Shown piece after piece: positions 15,477-25,400 of a stretch of 64,000 nt of DNA (positions within the stretch are counted from its first letter, which is position 1; each line of letters begins with the position of its first letter). This stretch comes from Streptomyces sp. NRRL S-350 (GTDB taxonomy: Bacteria; Actinomycetota; Actinomycetes; Streptomycetales; Streptomycetaceae). The stretch lies in NCBI RefSeq assembly GCF_000719705.1, contig NZ_JOHO01000002.1, forward strand, positions 434,001 through 498,000, written 5' to 3'. The notes under the pieces are model-generated. The model saw nothing but the letters and a program-made list of their open reading frames with translations. It did no database searches and was not told the origin of the DNA. A program made the translations under genes and the position numbers.

Positions 15477-16787
15477 GTGAGCGACCACGCCTCCACCGGC
15501 CCGTTCACGGGAGCCGAGACCCTGTCCGGCCATCCGCTGTTCGCGCGCCTGGCCCGGATCGGCCAGCGGGTGCGGCAGGCGGACCGCGACCACCCCTGGC
15601 TGTTCGACGCCGCCGTGGTCGCCGCCGCCTTCCTGGTGTTCTGCCTGCCCGACCTCGTCCCCGGACACGGCGACGGCGGGCCGCGCGAGCACCGGATCGT
15701 CCTCGCCCGGCTGCCTCTCGTGCCCACCCTGGCCCTGCAGGCCGGGCTGCTGATCCCGCTGCTGTGGCGGCGGCGCCGGCCCACGGCGGCCTTCGCCGCG
15801 ATCATGGCCGTCTTCGTGCTGCAGTGGTCGCTGGGCGTCGGGCTGCGCGCCGACGCCGCCCTGCTGGTGGCCCTCTACAGCCTCGCGCTGAACGGTCGGC
15901 TGCGGCACCTGGCCTGGTCCTGCGCGGCCATGGCCGGCGCCGTCTCCCTGGTCGCGGTGGCGGTCTCCGGCGGCGGGCTGCCGGTCGGCGACGCGCTGTT
16001 CTTCCTCTTCAGCGCGGCCACGGCGGCCGTCGCCCTGGGCATCGCGGTGCGCATCCGCCGCGCCCAGCTCGCCGGGCTGCGCGAACGCGCGGCGCGGCTG
16101 GAGATCGAGCGGGACCAGCGCAGCCGGCTGGCCGCCGTCACCGAGCGCACCCGGGTGGCCCGCGAGATGCACGACATCATCGGCCACAACCTGTCCGTCA
16201 TCGTCACCCTCGCCGACGGCGGCGCGTACGCGGCGCAGACCTCGCCCGAGCGCGGCCGGGAGGCCCTGCTGCTGATCGGCGAGACGAGCCGCCAGGCGCT
16301 CGGCGAGCTGCGCCGCATGCTCGGCGTGCTGCGCGACCGGGTCAACGAGGACGCCGAGCTCACCCCGCAGCCCGGCGTCGCCGACCTGGACGGCCTGTGC
16401 ACCCGGATCCGCGCCGCCGGGCCCCAGGTGGTGTACACGGCCTCCGGCGACCTCGACCGGCTGGACCGCGGCGTGCAGCTGATGGCCTACCGCATCGTCC
16501 AGGAGTCGCTGACCAACGCCCTGAAGCACGCCGGCCCCGACACCCGCGCCCACGTCACCGTGAGCGCCGACGTCGACCGGCTGCGGGTGCGCGTCCAGGA
16601 CAGCGGCCCGCCCGTCGGCGCCGGTACGCCCGCGCAGCCGGCCGGGGAGGGGCACGGCCTCGCCGGGATCCGCGAGCGCGCGGCGCTGTTCGGCGGCTCC
16701 GTCACGGCGGGCCCCGGCCCCGGTGCAGGATGGACCGTGGAGGCGGTACTCGACCTCACCCCCGAACCGACAGGCGGCCCGACGTGA
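15477..16787 (+). CDS. Two-component sensor histidine kinase (NarL/DesK type)
   Basis: A 436-residue membrane kinase. Start GTG 15477 has AGGAGG eight bases upstream (15463-15468). Several transmembrane helices span about residues 45-195, with little extracytoplasmic sequence, as in intramembrane-sensing kinases. The HisKA_3 domain has the phosphoacceptor in VAREMHDIIGHNLSV, and the HATPase domain has the N-box IVQESLTNALKHAG and GEGHGLAGIRERAALFGG. The GTGA overlap with the response regulator ties them together. As neighbours of an ABC exporter, they probably sense a drug or envelope stress. Confidence 0.92.
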   Translation: MSDHASTGPFTGAETLSGHPLFARLARIGQRVRQADRDHPWLFDAAVVAAAFLVFCLPDLVPGHGDGGPREHRIVLARLPLVPTLALQAGLLIPLLWRRRRPTAAFAAIMAVFVLQWSLGVGLRADAALLVALYSLALNGRLRHLAWSCAAMAGAVSLVAVAVSGGGLPVGDALFFLFSAATAAVALGIAVRIRRAQLAGLRERAARLEIERDQRSRLAAVTERTRVAREMHDIIGHNLSVIVTLADGGAYAAQTSPERGREALLLIGETSRQALGELRRMLGVLRDRVNEDAELTPQPGVADLDGLCTRIRAAGPQVVYTASGDLDRLDRGVQLMAYRIVQESLTNALKHAGPDTRAHVTVSADVDRLRVRVQDSGPPVGAGTPAQPAGEGHGLAGIRERAALFGGSVTAGPGPGAGWTVEAVLDLTPEPTGGPT

Positions 16788-17461
16788 CCACCGTCCTCAT
16801 CGTGGACGACCAGCCACTGCAGCGCTACGGCTTCCGCATGCTGCTGGAGAGCCAGCCCGACACCGAGGTCGTCGGCGAGGCGGCGCACGGCGGCGAGGCG
16901 GTCCGGCTCACCGCCGACCTGCGGCCCGACGTCGTCCTGATGGACATCCGGATGCCCGGCATGGACGGCATCGAGGCCACCCGGCAGATCGCCGCGAGCG
17001 GCGGCCGCTCCCGCGTCCTCGTCCTGACCACCTTCGACCTCGACGAGTACGCCCACGCCGCGCTGCGCGCCGGGGCCAGCGGCTTCCTGCTCAAGGACGC
17101 CCGCCCCGAGGAACTGCTGTCCGGGATCCGCTCGGTCGCCGAGGGTGACGCCGTGGTGGCCCCCGCCGTCACCCGGCGCCTCCTCGACGCGTACGCCCAC
17201 CGCCTGCCCCTCCGCCCGCCGGGCGCGGCGCCGGCCGCCGACGCTCGGCTGGACGCCCTGACCGAACGCGAGCGGGAGATCCTGCTCGCGATCGCCCACG
17301 GCTGGAGCAACGGCGAGATCGCCCAGCGGCTGGTGCTCGCGGAGTCGACCGTCAAGACGCACGTCAGCCGGGTGCTGGCGAAGGTCGGCGCCCGGGACCG
17401 CGTCCAGGCGGTGATCTTCGCCTACGACCGCGGCCTGACCCGCCCGCACCCGCCGGTCTGA
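16784..17461 (+). CDS. LuxR/NarL-family response regulator
   Basis: A 225-residue regulator starting at GTG 16784. The receiver domain has IVDDQ, phospho-acceptor Asp in DVVLMDIRMPGMDG and Lys in FLLKDARPEEL. A linker of about 50 residues rich in Pro and Ala leads to the C-terminal LuxR HTH (LTEREREILLAIAHGWSNGEIAQRLVLAESTVKTHVSRVLAKVG). It probably controls the ABC operon through sites near 13373-13424, which is inference from position and symmetry. Confidence 0.92.
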   Translation: MTTVLIVDDQPLQRYGFRMLLESQPDTEVVGEAAHGGEAVRLTADLRPDVVLMDIRMPGMDGIEATRQIAASGGRSRVLVLTTFDLDEYAHAALRAGASGFLLKDARPEELLSGIRSVAEGDAVVAPAVTRRLLDAYAHRLPLRPPGAAPAADARLDALTEREREILLAIAHGWSNGEIAQRLVLAESTVKTHVSRVLAKVGARDRVQAVIFAYDRGLTRPHPPV

Positions 17462-17521
17462 TTGGGCCCCGCCGCCGGGCCGCACCTTGATCGCCGGCGG
17501 GGGCGGCCCTACGCTGGCCCG

Positions 17522-17911
17522 ATGACAGCCTTCCCCGCCGCCCAGCGACTGCGGCTGCTCCCCGGCCGGTTCGCCGTCGAGCACCTGGCGGGTGATGCGG
17601 CCCGGGTGCCGGGCGGCGACTGGCTCGCCGTGGTCCGGGCGCCGGAGGGGCTCACCGTGGTCCGTCCGCTCGGGCCGGGGGAGGAGACGGCCCCGGAGCA
17701 GTGGGCCGCGCTGTACGGCGGCGACACCGCCCACGCCGTCGACGTGCCGGGCATGCTCGCCGCGCTGCTCGTGCCGCTGGCGGCGGTCGGCATCCCGGTC
17801 TTCGTGGCCTCCGCCTTCCACGCCGACGTGGTGCTGGTGCCGGTGGAACGGCTCCCGCAGGCCGAAGCCGCGCTCCGGGCGGCCGGCCACGAGGTCGGCT
17901 CACCGCACTGA
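17522..17911 (+). CDS. ACT-domain-like small protein
   Basis: A 129-residue soluble protein from ATG 17522. The fold pattern (LRLLPGRFAVEHL... DWLAVVRAPEGLTVVRP... VDVPGMLAALLVPLAAVGIPVFVASAFHADVVLVPVERLPQAEAALRAAGH) resembles the CASTOR/ACT_7-type tandem ACT proteins that bind amino acids. No enzyme domain is attached. It is a probable ligand-sensing protein of unknown partner, immediately after the response regulator but with a 60-base gap, and convergent with the FAD enzyme downstream. Confidence 0.75.
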   Translation: MTAFPAAQRLRLLPGRFAVEHLAGDAARVPGGDWLAVVRAPEGLTVVRPLGPGEETAPEQWAALYGGDTAHAVDVPGMLAALLVPLAAVGIPVFVASAFHADVVLVPVERLPQAEAALRAAGHEVGSPH

Positions 17912-17951
17912 CCTCCCGGCCTGGACCGGCCGGCGGGGCCGGGCGGCCCGG

Positions 17952-19379
17952 TCAGTCGACCGGCGCGATCCCCAGGTGGCGCAGCGCCGAGCGGGCGGCG
18001 TGCAGACCGCAAAGGCCGTGGACGCCGGCGCCGGGCGGGGTGGCCGCCGAGCAGAGGTAGACACCGGGGATGCCGGTGGCGTACGGGTCGAGGGCGGCGC
18101 GCGGGCGCAGGACGGTCTGGAGCGGGGTGTTGGCACCGGTGCCGATGTCGCCGCCGACGAGGTTGGCGTTGCGGCGCGGCAGGTCGGGCGTCGGGACGGT
18201 GGCGGTGGCGAGCACCCGCTCCCGGAAGCCGGGTGCGAAGCGTTCGAGCTGGCCGAGGACCGGCCCGGAGGCGTCCCCGTCGTAGCCGTGCGGCACGTGC
18301 GCGTAGGCGTACACGGGGTGGACGTCGCCGCGCGAGCGGCCGGGATCGGCGAGGTACTGCTGGGCCACCAGCACGAAGGGGCGTTCGGGCATCCGGCCCC
18401 GGGCGGTCTCCCGTTCCGCGTGGGCGATCTCCTCCAGGGTGCCCCCGACGTGGACGGTGCCCGCCCGGCGGCAGTCCTCGTGACGCCAGGGCACGCCGCC
18501 CTGGACGGCGAAGTCGATCCGGAACGCCGCCGGACCGTACCGCCAGCGCCGGTAGGCGCGCCGCACCCGCGGCGGCAGGTCCTCGCCGCAGAGGTCCGCC
18601 GCCGCGCCGGGGGCGACGTCCAGCAGGACCAGCGGGCACGGCCGGAGCTCGGCCAGCGAGCGCACCGCGCGCCCCGTCTCGACACGGCCGCCGAGTTCGG
18701 CGAGCCGCGCCGCGAGGGCGTCCGTGATCCGGCCGGAGCCGCCCCGGGCGACCGGCCAGCCGCGGTGGTGCGCGGCGGCGAGCAGCAGCAGGCCGACGGC
18801 CGAGGTGAGCGGTCGTTCCAGCGGCTGGAAGGCGTGCGCGGCCGCCCCGGCGAACAGGGCCCGGGCCCGGTCGGTGCGCCAGCGGCGGGCGAGCAGCGTG
18901 GCGGGCCGGACGGCGTCGAAGCCGAAACGGGCGAGCCGCAGCGGGTGCCGGGGCACCCGCAGGAGCGGGCGCAGCGCGTCCGCCGCCAGGGCGTCGAAGT
19001 GCCCGCTCGGCCCGGCGAACACCCGCAGCCAGGCGTCGGCGTCCGGCCCGAGGGCGCGGGCGCTCTCCCGGACCGAGCGCACCGCGACGGCCGCGTCCCC
19101 GCCGTCCAGCGGATGGGCGAGGTCCACCTCCGGCCATGCCCACGCCAGACCGTGCCGGGCGAGGTCCGGGGAGCGCAGCAGCGGCGAGGCCACGCCGAAG
19201 GGGTGCACCGCCGAGCAGTGGTCGTGCAGGAGGCCCGGCAGGGTGGCCTCGCCGCTGCGGGCGCCGCCGCCGGGTTCCGCGGCGGCCTCCAGCACGGTGA
19301 CCGCGAGGCCGTGCCGGGCGAGGGTGACCGCCGCGGCCAGGCCGTTGGGCCCGGAGCCCACGACGACGGCATCGGTCAT
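17952..19379 (-). CDS. FAD-dependent phytoene desaturase-like oxidoreductase
   Basis: A 475-residue FAD enzyme. The N-terminal Rossmann motif VVVGSGPNGLAAAVTLARHGLAVTVLEA and the C-terminal FAD motif GIPGVYLCSAATPPGAGVHGLCGLHAARSAL are typical of the CrtI/NAD(P)-FAD group often annotated as phytoene dehydrogenase-like or pyridine nucleotide-disulphide domain protein 2 type. No carotenoid gene neighbours are present, so a carotenoid role is not supported. It starts at ATG 19379 and carries a duplicated Shine-Dalgarno. Confidence 0.85.
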   Translation of the reverse strand: MTDAVVVGSGPNGLAAAVTLARHGLAVTVLEAAAEPGGGARSGEATLPGLLHDHCSAVHPFGVASPLLRSPDLARHGLAWAWPEVDLAHPLDGGDAAVAVRSVRESARALGPDADAWLRVFAGPSGHFDALAADALRPLLRVPRHPLRLARFGFDAVRPATLLARRWRTDRARALFAGAAAHAFQPLERPLTSAVGLLLLAAAHHRGWPVARGGSGRITDALAARLAELGGRVETGRAVRSLAELRPCPLVLLDVAPGAAADLCGEDLPPRVRRAYRRWRYGPAAFRIDFAVQGGVPWRHEDCRRAGTVHVGGTLEEIAHAERETARGRMPERPFVLVAQQYLADPGRSRGDVHPVYAYAHVPHGYDGDASGPVLGQLERFAPGFRERVLATATVPTPDLPRRNANLVGGDIGTGANTPLQTVLRPRAALDPYATGIPGVYLCSAATPPGAGVHGLCGLHAARSALRHLGIAPVD

Positions 19380-19381
19380 GT

Positions 19382-19401
19382 GCTGCCTCCAGCTGCCTCC
19401 A
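19382..19401 (-). promoter_or_regulatory. Tandem duplicated Shine-Dalgarno
   Basis: The ten-base unit TGGAGGCAGC occurs twice in tandem directly before ATG 19379 (minus strand). The proximal GGAGG is at the normal distance, and the distal copy could act as a standby site. Confidence 0.6.
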
Positions 19402-19626
19402 GAGCGCGCGGCCTCCGCGAAGCGCGGCCGCCGCCTGGCGCGGCCTCCCGTGCGGGGCCGCCCCGGCGGTGCCGCGGCCCGGGGCGGGCGGCGGCGTCGT
19501 ACCCCGCGTGGTCGCGGGACGGGACAAGTCTCCTCCGCCACCGGACCGGCCACCCGCGGGAGGAGGCGGAAGGCACCGCCGTCCGGCGGGAGGGACGGCC
19601 CGCCGGCGGGCGCCCGTGCACAGGCG

Positions 19627-20325
19627 TCAGCCGTCCCAGGCGATGGCCGTGACGGCGGCGGTCATGAGCACCCAGGCGAGGACGGGAACGCCCAGCGTGA
19701 CGGCGAACGGCCACTGCGTCGACAGGAAGAGGAGGGAGCCGAAGAACGCGAAGACGACGACGAAGGCGGCGCCCATGGCGGGGGAGCCCACCGCGCCCCC
19801 GCGCGGCAGGGTCACCCCGTACGCGGTCAGGGCCGATCCCAGGCCGACCAGGAGGGCCACCTTGAGGGAGGTCAGCCAGTACGTGCTCGGGTTGTCCGCG
19901 CGGTGGCCGTGGTACGACACCACGACCACCCGGCCCCGCCAGACCGCCAGTTCCACGTCCGTGCCGATCTCCACGTCGTCGTAGAAGGCCTTGCCGACGG
20001 TGTACGTGCCGGAGGGCGCCGACTCGCGGGACACCGTCAGCTCGTAGCTGGGGGAGTCGCCGCTGTTGTCGACCCGCCCCGCCCGCACCTTGCCGGCCTC
20101 ATGCCGCAGGCAGTCCGCGCCGGGCACGGCCTCCGCCGTGCCGCACGACGGGGCGGTGAGATAGGCGCCGGACTCGTGGTAGGCGTCGACGAACCAGCTG
20201 AAGCCGAGGGCGGCGGTGGCCGCCCCCGCGACCAGGAGCAGGAGGCAGGCCAGCCAGCGGGCGACCCGCCCGGCAGCCCGCCGGAGCCTGCGGGGCGGCC
20301 TTGCGTCCTCGATCCGCGCGTTCAT
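19627..20325 (-). CDS. Membrane protein of unknown function
   Basis: A 232-residue protein with about four transmembrane helices. The first is at residues 24-48, followed by a predicted outside region of about 100 residues with two cysteines (SCGTAEAVPGADCLR) and VSYHGHRADNPSTYW, then three more helices at the C-terminus. The architecture resembles the DUF3592-type proteins elsewhere in this window. Start ATG 20325 is preferred over a further-upstream in-frame start because the upstream part is Arg/Gly-rich. No enzymatic motif is visible. Confidence 0.75.
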   Translation of the reverse strand: MNARIEDARPPRRLRRAAGRVARWLACLLLLVAGAATAALGFSWFVDAYHESGAYLTAPSCGTAEAVPGADCLRHEAGKVRAGRVDNSGDSPSYELTVSRESAPSGTYTVGKAFYDDVEIGTDVELAVWRGRVVVVSYHGHRADNPSTYWLTSLKVALLVGLGSALTAYGVTLPRGGAVGSPAMGAAFVVVFAFFGSLLFLSTQWPFAVTLGVPVLAWVLMTAAVTAIAWDG

Positions 20326-20531
20326 CGCACCCCCGTCGGTCACGTTCCCGGCACCTCCCCGGTGCCCAGCGGGGATGATGCCAGGCCGCGGCCGCCTGCG
20401 GGAGCAACCCGGCTGCCTTGTAACGCACTTGTGCAATTCGGCTGTTGGGGGGCGGCGCCAGCCCGCGCCGTGCGACGAGCCGTCGGGGCGGCCGGACGGC
20501 CCGCAGGCGGGGGGGGCGTAGATTGCCGGTC

Positions 20532-21341
20532 GTGACGACTTCCGATCCGCTGAGCCCCGTGTCCCGCACCGCCGTGTCCGTCGCCCGGGTGCGGGCCTAC
20601 GAGAGCGCCCGTCCCGATCCGCTCTTCGTCGACCCGTACGCCGCCGCGTTCGTCACGGCCGCCGACGTGCCGGCGCCCGGCGACGGCCCCCGCAGCAGCC
20701 TCGCCAAGGCCCTGGTCGCGCACGGCATCCTGCGCACCCGCTTCTACGACGACCGCCTCCTCGCGGCCGGCGCCGACCAGGTCGTGCTGCTCGCGGCGGG
20801 CCTCGACACCCGCGCCTACCGGCTGGACTGGCCGGCCGGCACCCGGGTGTTCGAACTCGACCTGGCCCCGGTGCTGGCCTTCAAGGACCGGGTCCTCGAC
20901 GGGATCGGTGCCGAACCGAGGAGCGGGCGCACCACCCTGCCCGGCGACCTGTCGGACCCGCAGTGGCCCGGCCGCCTGGTCGAGGCCGGGTTCGACCCGT
21001 CGCGGCGCTCGGTCTGGCTGGCGGAGGGGCTGCTGGTCTACCTCACGGCGGAGGAGGCGGCCGCACTGCTCACGGCCGTCGCCGGCCTGGCCGCCCCGGG
21101 CAGCCGTCTGCTGCTGGAGCAGGGCGGGGACGTGGCCGCCACCCCGAACGACCCCTCGCTCGCCCACGTCACCGAGCTGTGGCGCGGCGGCCTCGGCCCC
21201 GAGACCCACACCTGGCTCGACCGGCACGGCTGGACCACCGAGCTCACCGCCCTGGACATGGTCGGCGAGGCGTACGGCCGACCGCTGCCGGGCCCCACCA
21301 CCAGGGGCTTCATCGAAGCGGTCCGGCGCACGGACGGCTGA
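20532..21341 (+). CDS. Class I SAM-dependent methyltransferase (leucine carboxyl MT-like family)
   Basis: A 269-residue methyltransferase from GTG 20532. It starts SRTAVSVARVRAYESARPDPLFVDPYAAAFV, then VVLLAAGLDTRAYRLDWP (motif I, AxGxDTR), VFELDLAPVLAFK and WLAEGLLVYLTAEEAAALL. These are diagnostic of the large actinobacterial family (TIGR00027) of putative S-adenosyl-L-methionine-dependent methyltransferases, abundant in Mycobacterium and Streptomyces. Substrate unknown. A short palindrome (GCACTTGTGC, 20425-20434) within a less GC-rich patch lies about 100 bases upstream. The stop codon is followed by three imperfect 19-base repeats. Confidence 0.88.
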   Translation: MTTSDPLSPVSRTAVSVARVRAYESARPDPLFVDPYAAAFVTAADVPAPGDGPRSSLAKALVAHGILRTRFYDDRLLAAGADQVVLLAAGLDTRAYRLDWPAGTRVFELDLAPVLAFKDRVLDGIGAEPRSGRTTLPGDLSDPQWPGRLVEAGFDPSRRSVWLAEGLLVYLTAEEAAALLTAVAGLAAPGSRLLLEQGGDVAATPNDPSLAHVTELWRGGLGPETHTWLDRHGWTTELTALDMVGEAYGRPLPGPTTRGFIEAVRRTDG

Positions 21342-21625
21342 GCCCGCCCCCTGGCGGCTGAGCGCGCACCGGCGGCTGAGCCCGCCCCCGGCGGCACCCG
21401 CCGCTCCCGGACCGTCACCACGCCGGGCACGGCGGCACCGACCGTACCCACCTCAGGCCCGTGCGCTGGTCGATCGCCCCGTCCCGGCGTCGGAGCCGGT
21501 GCGCGCGACCACGCGCACCGCCCGGTGCCGCGTTGCGTCAGCCGCAGCCTGCTGGGCCGGCGGACCGGTCCGACCCGTGGGCGGCGCCGCGCTGCGCCCC
21601 GCTGACGCCCGCAGGCACGAGGGCG

Positions 21626-22288
21626 TCAGCGGCCGGCCGGCACCGGGGGCCAGGTGTCGGCGGCCAGCACGCCGGTGGCGTAGGCGCGGGCGACCAGGGC
21701 GGTGCGGTTGGGCACCCGCCAGCGCCGGGAGAGCCGGGCGAGGTGGTAGTTGACCCCGTCGGGGGTGAGGCCGATCTCCCGGGCGATCTGCGCGGTGGTG
21801 GCACCCCGGGCCGCCGCGGCGAGGATCCGCCCCTCGACCGGGCTGACCTCGGCCCGCGGGCCCGGCGGCTCGTCCCCGGGCTCCACGGCCCGCAGCGAGA
21901 GCAGCAGGTTCGGGGTCTGCTCCGGGGCGTCGCTGACCAGGTCGACGGTCATCTCGCCGCACCGCTCACGGCCGGCCGCGGACGTCCAGCGGACCCGGGC
22001 CGGGTACTGCGAGCGGCGGTGCATCCGGACGGCCTCGGCGAGCGCCTGCAAGGTGTCGGTGTCCTGGAGGGTGAAGAACTCCAGGATCCTGCGGTCGCGC
22101 AACTGCCCCGGCAGCATGCCGAACTCGGCCGCCATCGCCCGGTTGACGATCAGCACCCGGCCGCCGAACTCGACCACCGCGATGGGCAGCGGCACGTGGT
22201 CCAGCAGCCGCAGCGCCCGGTTGCGCCAGATCACCGCGGCGTCCTGCCCGTTCTCCGGCACCGGGCCGCAGCCCACGGTCGGTCGCAT
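21626..22288 (-). CDS. PAS-LuxR transcriptional regulator
   Basis: A 220-residue regulator. Residues about 25-145 form a PAS-like domain (LLDHVPLPIAVVEFGGRVLIVNRAMAAEFGMLPGQL), and the C-terminus is a LuxR-type HTH (LTPDGVNYHLARLSRRWRVPNRTALVARAYATG). The architecture recalls the PAS-LuxR activators of polyene clusters (PimM type), but the context here is a divergent CYP102 gene. ATG 22288 is supported by AGGAGG seven bases upstream. The PAS domain could sense haem, redox or a fatty acid. It probably controls the divergent P450 and itself through the inverted repeat at 22365-22382. Confidence 0.85.
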   Translation of the reverse strand: MRPTVGCGPVPENGQDAAVIWRNRALRLLDHVPLPIAVVEFGGRVLIVNRAMAAEFGMLPGQLRDRRILEFFTLQDTDTLQALAEAVRMHRRSQYPARVRWTSAAGRERCGEMTVDLVSDAPEQTPNLLLSLRAVEPGDEPPGPRAEVSPVEGRILAAAARGATTAQIAREIGLTPDGVNYHLARLSRRWRVPNRTALVARAYATGVLAADTWPPVPAGR

Positions 22289-22364
22289 CTCGGGTCCTCC
22301 TTCCCGTGGCGGCCGCGCGCACCAGTGCTGACGGTTCGTGGGCAAGTCCGCGGCCGCCCCGGGT

Positions 22365-22382
22365 ACTACACAATCATGTAGT
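22365..22382. promoter_or_regulatory. Operator-like inverted repeat in the PAS-LuxR/CYP102 divergent promoter
   Basis: ACTACA-N6-TGTAGT is a perfect 6-bp inverted repeat, AT-rich in a very GC-rich setting, lying 76 bases before both genes' shared control region reaches the P450 start. Likely operator for the divergent regulator, or overlapping a -10 element. Confidence 0.55.
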
Positions 22383-22458
22383 GATCAGGGTCGGGCCTCC
22401 CGCCCGGTGGGCTCAGAGTGGAGCAAGCCGAGTTTTCCGCCGCGGGAGGGACCAACGC

Positions 22459-25400
22459 ATGACCGAGACCATGACCGAGACCGGGACCGGGACCGACACC
22501 AGGGCCGAGGACGAGACCGGCGCGGGGGCCGGGGCCGAGATCGGCGCCGCCACCGAGACCCGGGCCGGGGCCGTGACCGGGGCCCTGACGCTCCCCCTGG
22601 CGGACATCTCGGCGGCGCCGCCGGTCGCCGCCCCGGTGCTGCGGACCATGGAGCTGGCCAGAGAGCACGGTCCGGCCTTCGTCCAGCGGTTGCACGGCCG
22701 GGACACCCTGATCGTCAGCAGCCTGGAACTGGTGGAGGAGCTGGCCGACGAGACCCGCTTCACCAAGTCCGTCGGCCCGGCGCTGGAGAACGTCCGCCGG
22801 TTCACCGGCGACGGCCTGTTCACCGCCTACAACGAGGAGCCCAACTGGGCCCGGGCGCACGACATCCTGATGCCCGCCTTCGCGCTCGGCTCGATGCGCA
22901 CCTACCACCCGGTGATGCTTCGGGTGGCCCGTCGGCTGATCGGCTCCTGGGACCGCCGGTCGGCCGCCGGGCTGCCGGTGGACGTGCCCGGCGACATGAC
23001 CCGGATGACCCTGGACACCATCGGGCTGGCCGGCTTCGGCTTCGACTTCGGCTCCTTCGAACGGGACGAGCCGCACCCGTTCGTGGAGGCGATGGTCCGC
23101 TGCCTGGAGTGGGCGATGACCAAGCTCATCCGCGACCCGGAGCTCGACCACGGCGAGCGCGACGCGGCCTTCCGGGCCGACGCCGACTACCTGGCCGGCG
23201 TGGTCGACGAGGTGATCGCCGCCCGGGCCGGCGAGGACGCCCAGGGACCGGCCGAGGACCTGCTCGGCCTGATGCTCGGCGCCCAGCGCCCCAGCGACGG
23301 CACCCGGCTGGACGCCGAGAACATCCGCAACCAGGTGATCACGTTCCTGATCGCCGGCCACGAGACCACCTCGGGCGCGCTCTCCTTCGCGATGTACTAC
23401 CTGGTCAAGCACCCAGCCGTGCTGCGGGAGGTCCAGCGGGAGGTGGACGCGCTCTGGGGCGACCAGCCCGACCCGGAGCCCTCGTACGAGGACGTCGGAC
23501 GGCTGCGGTACACCCGGCAGGTGCTCAACGAGGCCCTGCGGCTGTGGCCGACCGCGCCCGCCTTCAGCCGCGAGGCGCGGGAGGACACCCTGCTCGGCGG
23601 CCGGATCCCGGTGCGCGCCGGAGAGACGGTCCTCGTGGCGACCCCGGTGCTGCACCGCGACCCCGCGTGGGGCGACAACCCCGAGCTGTTCGACCCCGCC
23701 CGGTTCGACGCCGAACCCGAGGCGGCCCGCTCCCCGCACGCCTTCAAGCCCTTCGGCACCGGCGAACGCGCCTGCATCGGACGGCAGTTCGCGCTGCACG
23801 AGGCCGTCATGCTGCTCGGCATGCTGGTCCACCGCTACCGCCTGATCGACCACGCCGACTACCGGCTGACCATCAGGCAGACGCTCACCATCAAGCCCGA
23901 CGAGTTCACCCTCACCCTCGCCCGGCGCACCCCCGTGCCCGTGTCCGTCGGGCCCGCGGCCGCCTCGGACGCACCGGCCGGCACCGGCGCCCGACGGCCC
24001 GGCCGGGTCCGCCAGGGCACCGGCCTGCTGCTCCTGCACGGCTCCAACTACGGCGCCTGCCGCGAGTTCAGCCGCCGGCTCGCGGAGGCCGCCGCCGACC
24101 TGGGCTGCGACACCGTGACCGCCCCGCTGGACGCGTACGCGGACGGGCTGCCCACCGACCGGCCGGTGGTGATCACCGCCGCCTCGTACAACGGCCAACC
24201 CACGGACGACGCCGCGCAGTTCGTCCGCCGACTGCAGGAGGCGGACGCGGGGCAGGGCGCCGCAGCCGGCTCGGCGGACGGCGTCGAGTACGCCGTCCTC
24301 GGCGTCGGCGACCGCACCTACGCCGCCACCTACCAGCGCATCCCCGCCCTGATCGACGACCGGCTCGCCGCCCTCGGCGGCACCCGGCTGATCGCCCGCG
24401 CCGAGGCCGACGCCTCCGGCGACCTGTCCGGCACCGTGGGGCAGTTCACCGAGGCGCTGCGCACCGCCCTGCTGGAGCGGTACGGGGACGCCGACGCCCC
24501 GGCCGCGACGCAGCCGGAGGCCGCGTACACGGTGACCGAGGTGGTCGGCGGCCCGCTGGACGCGCTGGCCGCCCGGCACGGCATGACCGCGCTGACCGTC
24601 ACCGCCGTCGGCAGCCTGACCGCCCCGGGGTACCCCCGGGTGAAGCGCCTGGTCCGCCTCGCCCTGCCCGAGGGCACCGGCTACCGGACGGCCGACCACC
24701 TCACCGTCCTCCCGGCCAACGACCCGGCCCTGGTCGAGCGGGCGGCCGGGCTGCTCGGCGCCGATCCGGAGACGGTGCTCGACATCGTGTCCCACCGGCG
24801 CTCCGGCCTGGCCGTCGACCGCCCGCTGACCGTCAGGGAACTGCTCACCCACCACGTCGAGTTGCAGGACCGCCCCAGCGCCGGCCAGCGGGCCGTGCTG
24901 GCCGCGCACAACCCCTGCCCGCCCGAGCAGGCGGCGCTGCGCGCGCTCCCCGAGGACGACCCGCGCACCCTGCTGGAGCTGATCGAGGACCACCCGGCCC
25001 TGCGGGGCGCCCTGAGCTGGCCGGTGCTGCTGGAGCTGCTGCCGCCGATCCGCCCCCGGCACTACTCCATCTCCTCCTCGCCCACCGGCGGGTCGGGCGA
25101 GGTGGACCTGATGGTCTCCGTGCTCAGCGCCCCGGCCCGCTCCGGCCGCGGCACGTTCCGGGGCACCGGCTCCGGCCACCTGGCCCGGCTGGCCGTCGGA
25201 GACACCGTCCTGGCCCGGGTCCAGCCCTGCCGGGAGGCGTTCCGGATCGGGCACCGCACCCCGGTGGTCATGATCGCGGCCGGTACCGGCGTCGCGCCCT
25301 TCCGCGGCGCCGTCGCCGACCGCCGCGCACTGCTCGCGCAGGGCGCCGAACCGGCCCCGGCGCTGCTCTACTTCGGCTGCGACGACCCGGAGGCGGACTA

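Noticed and set aside
17952..19379. Carotenoid biosynthesis gene
   Set aside because: The enzyme resembles phytoene desaturase but no crtB, crtE or crtY neighbour is present, so the pathway assignment is not supported.
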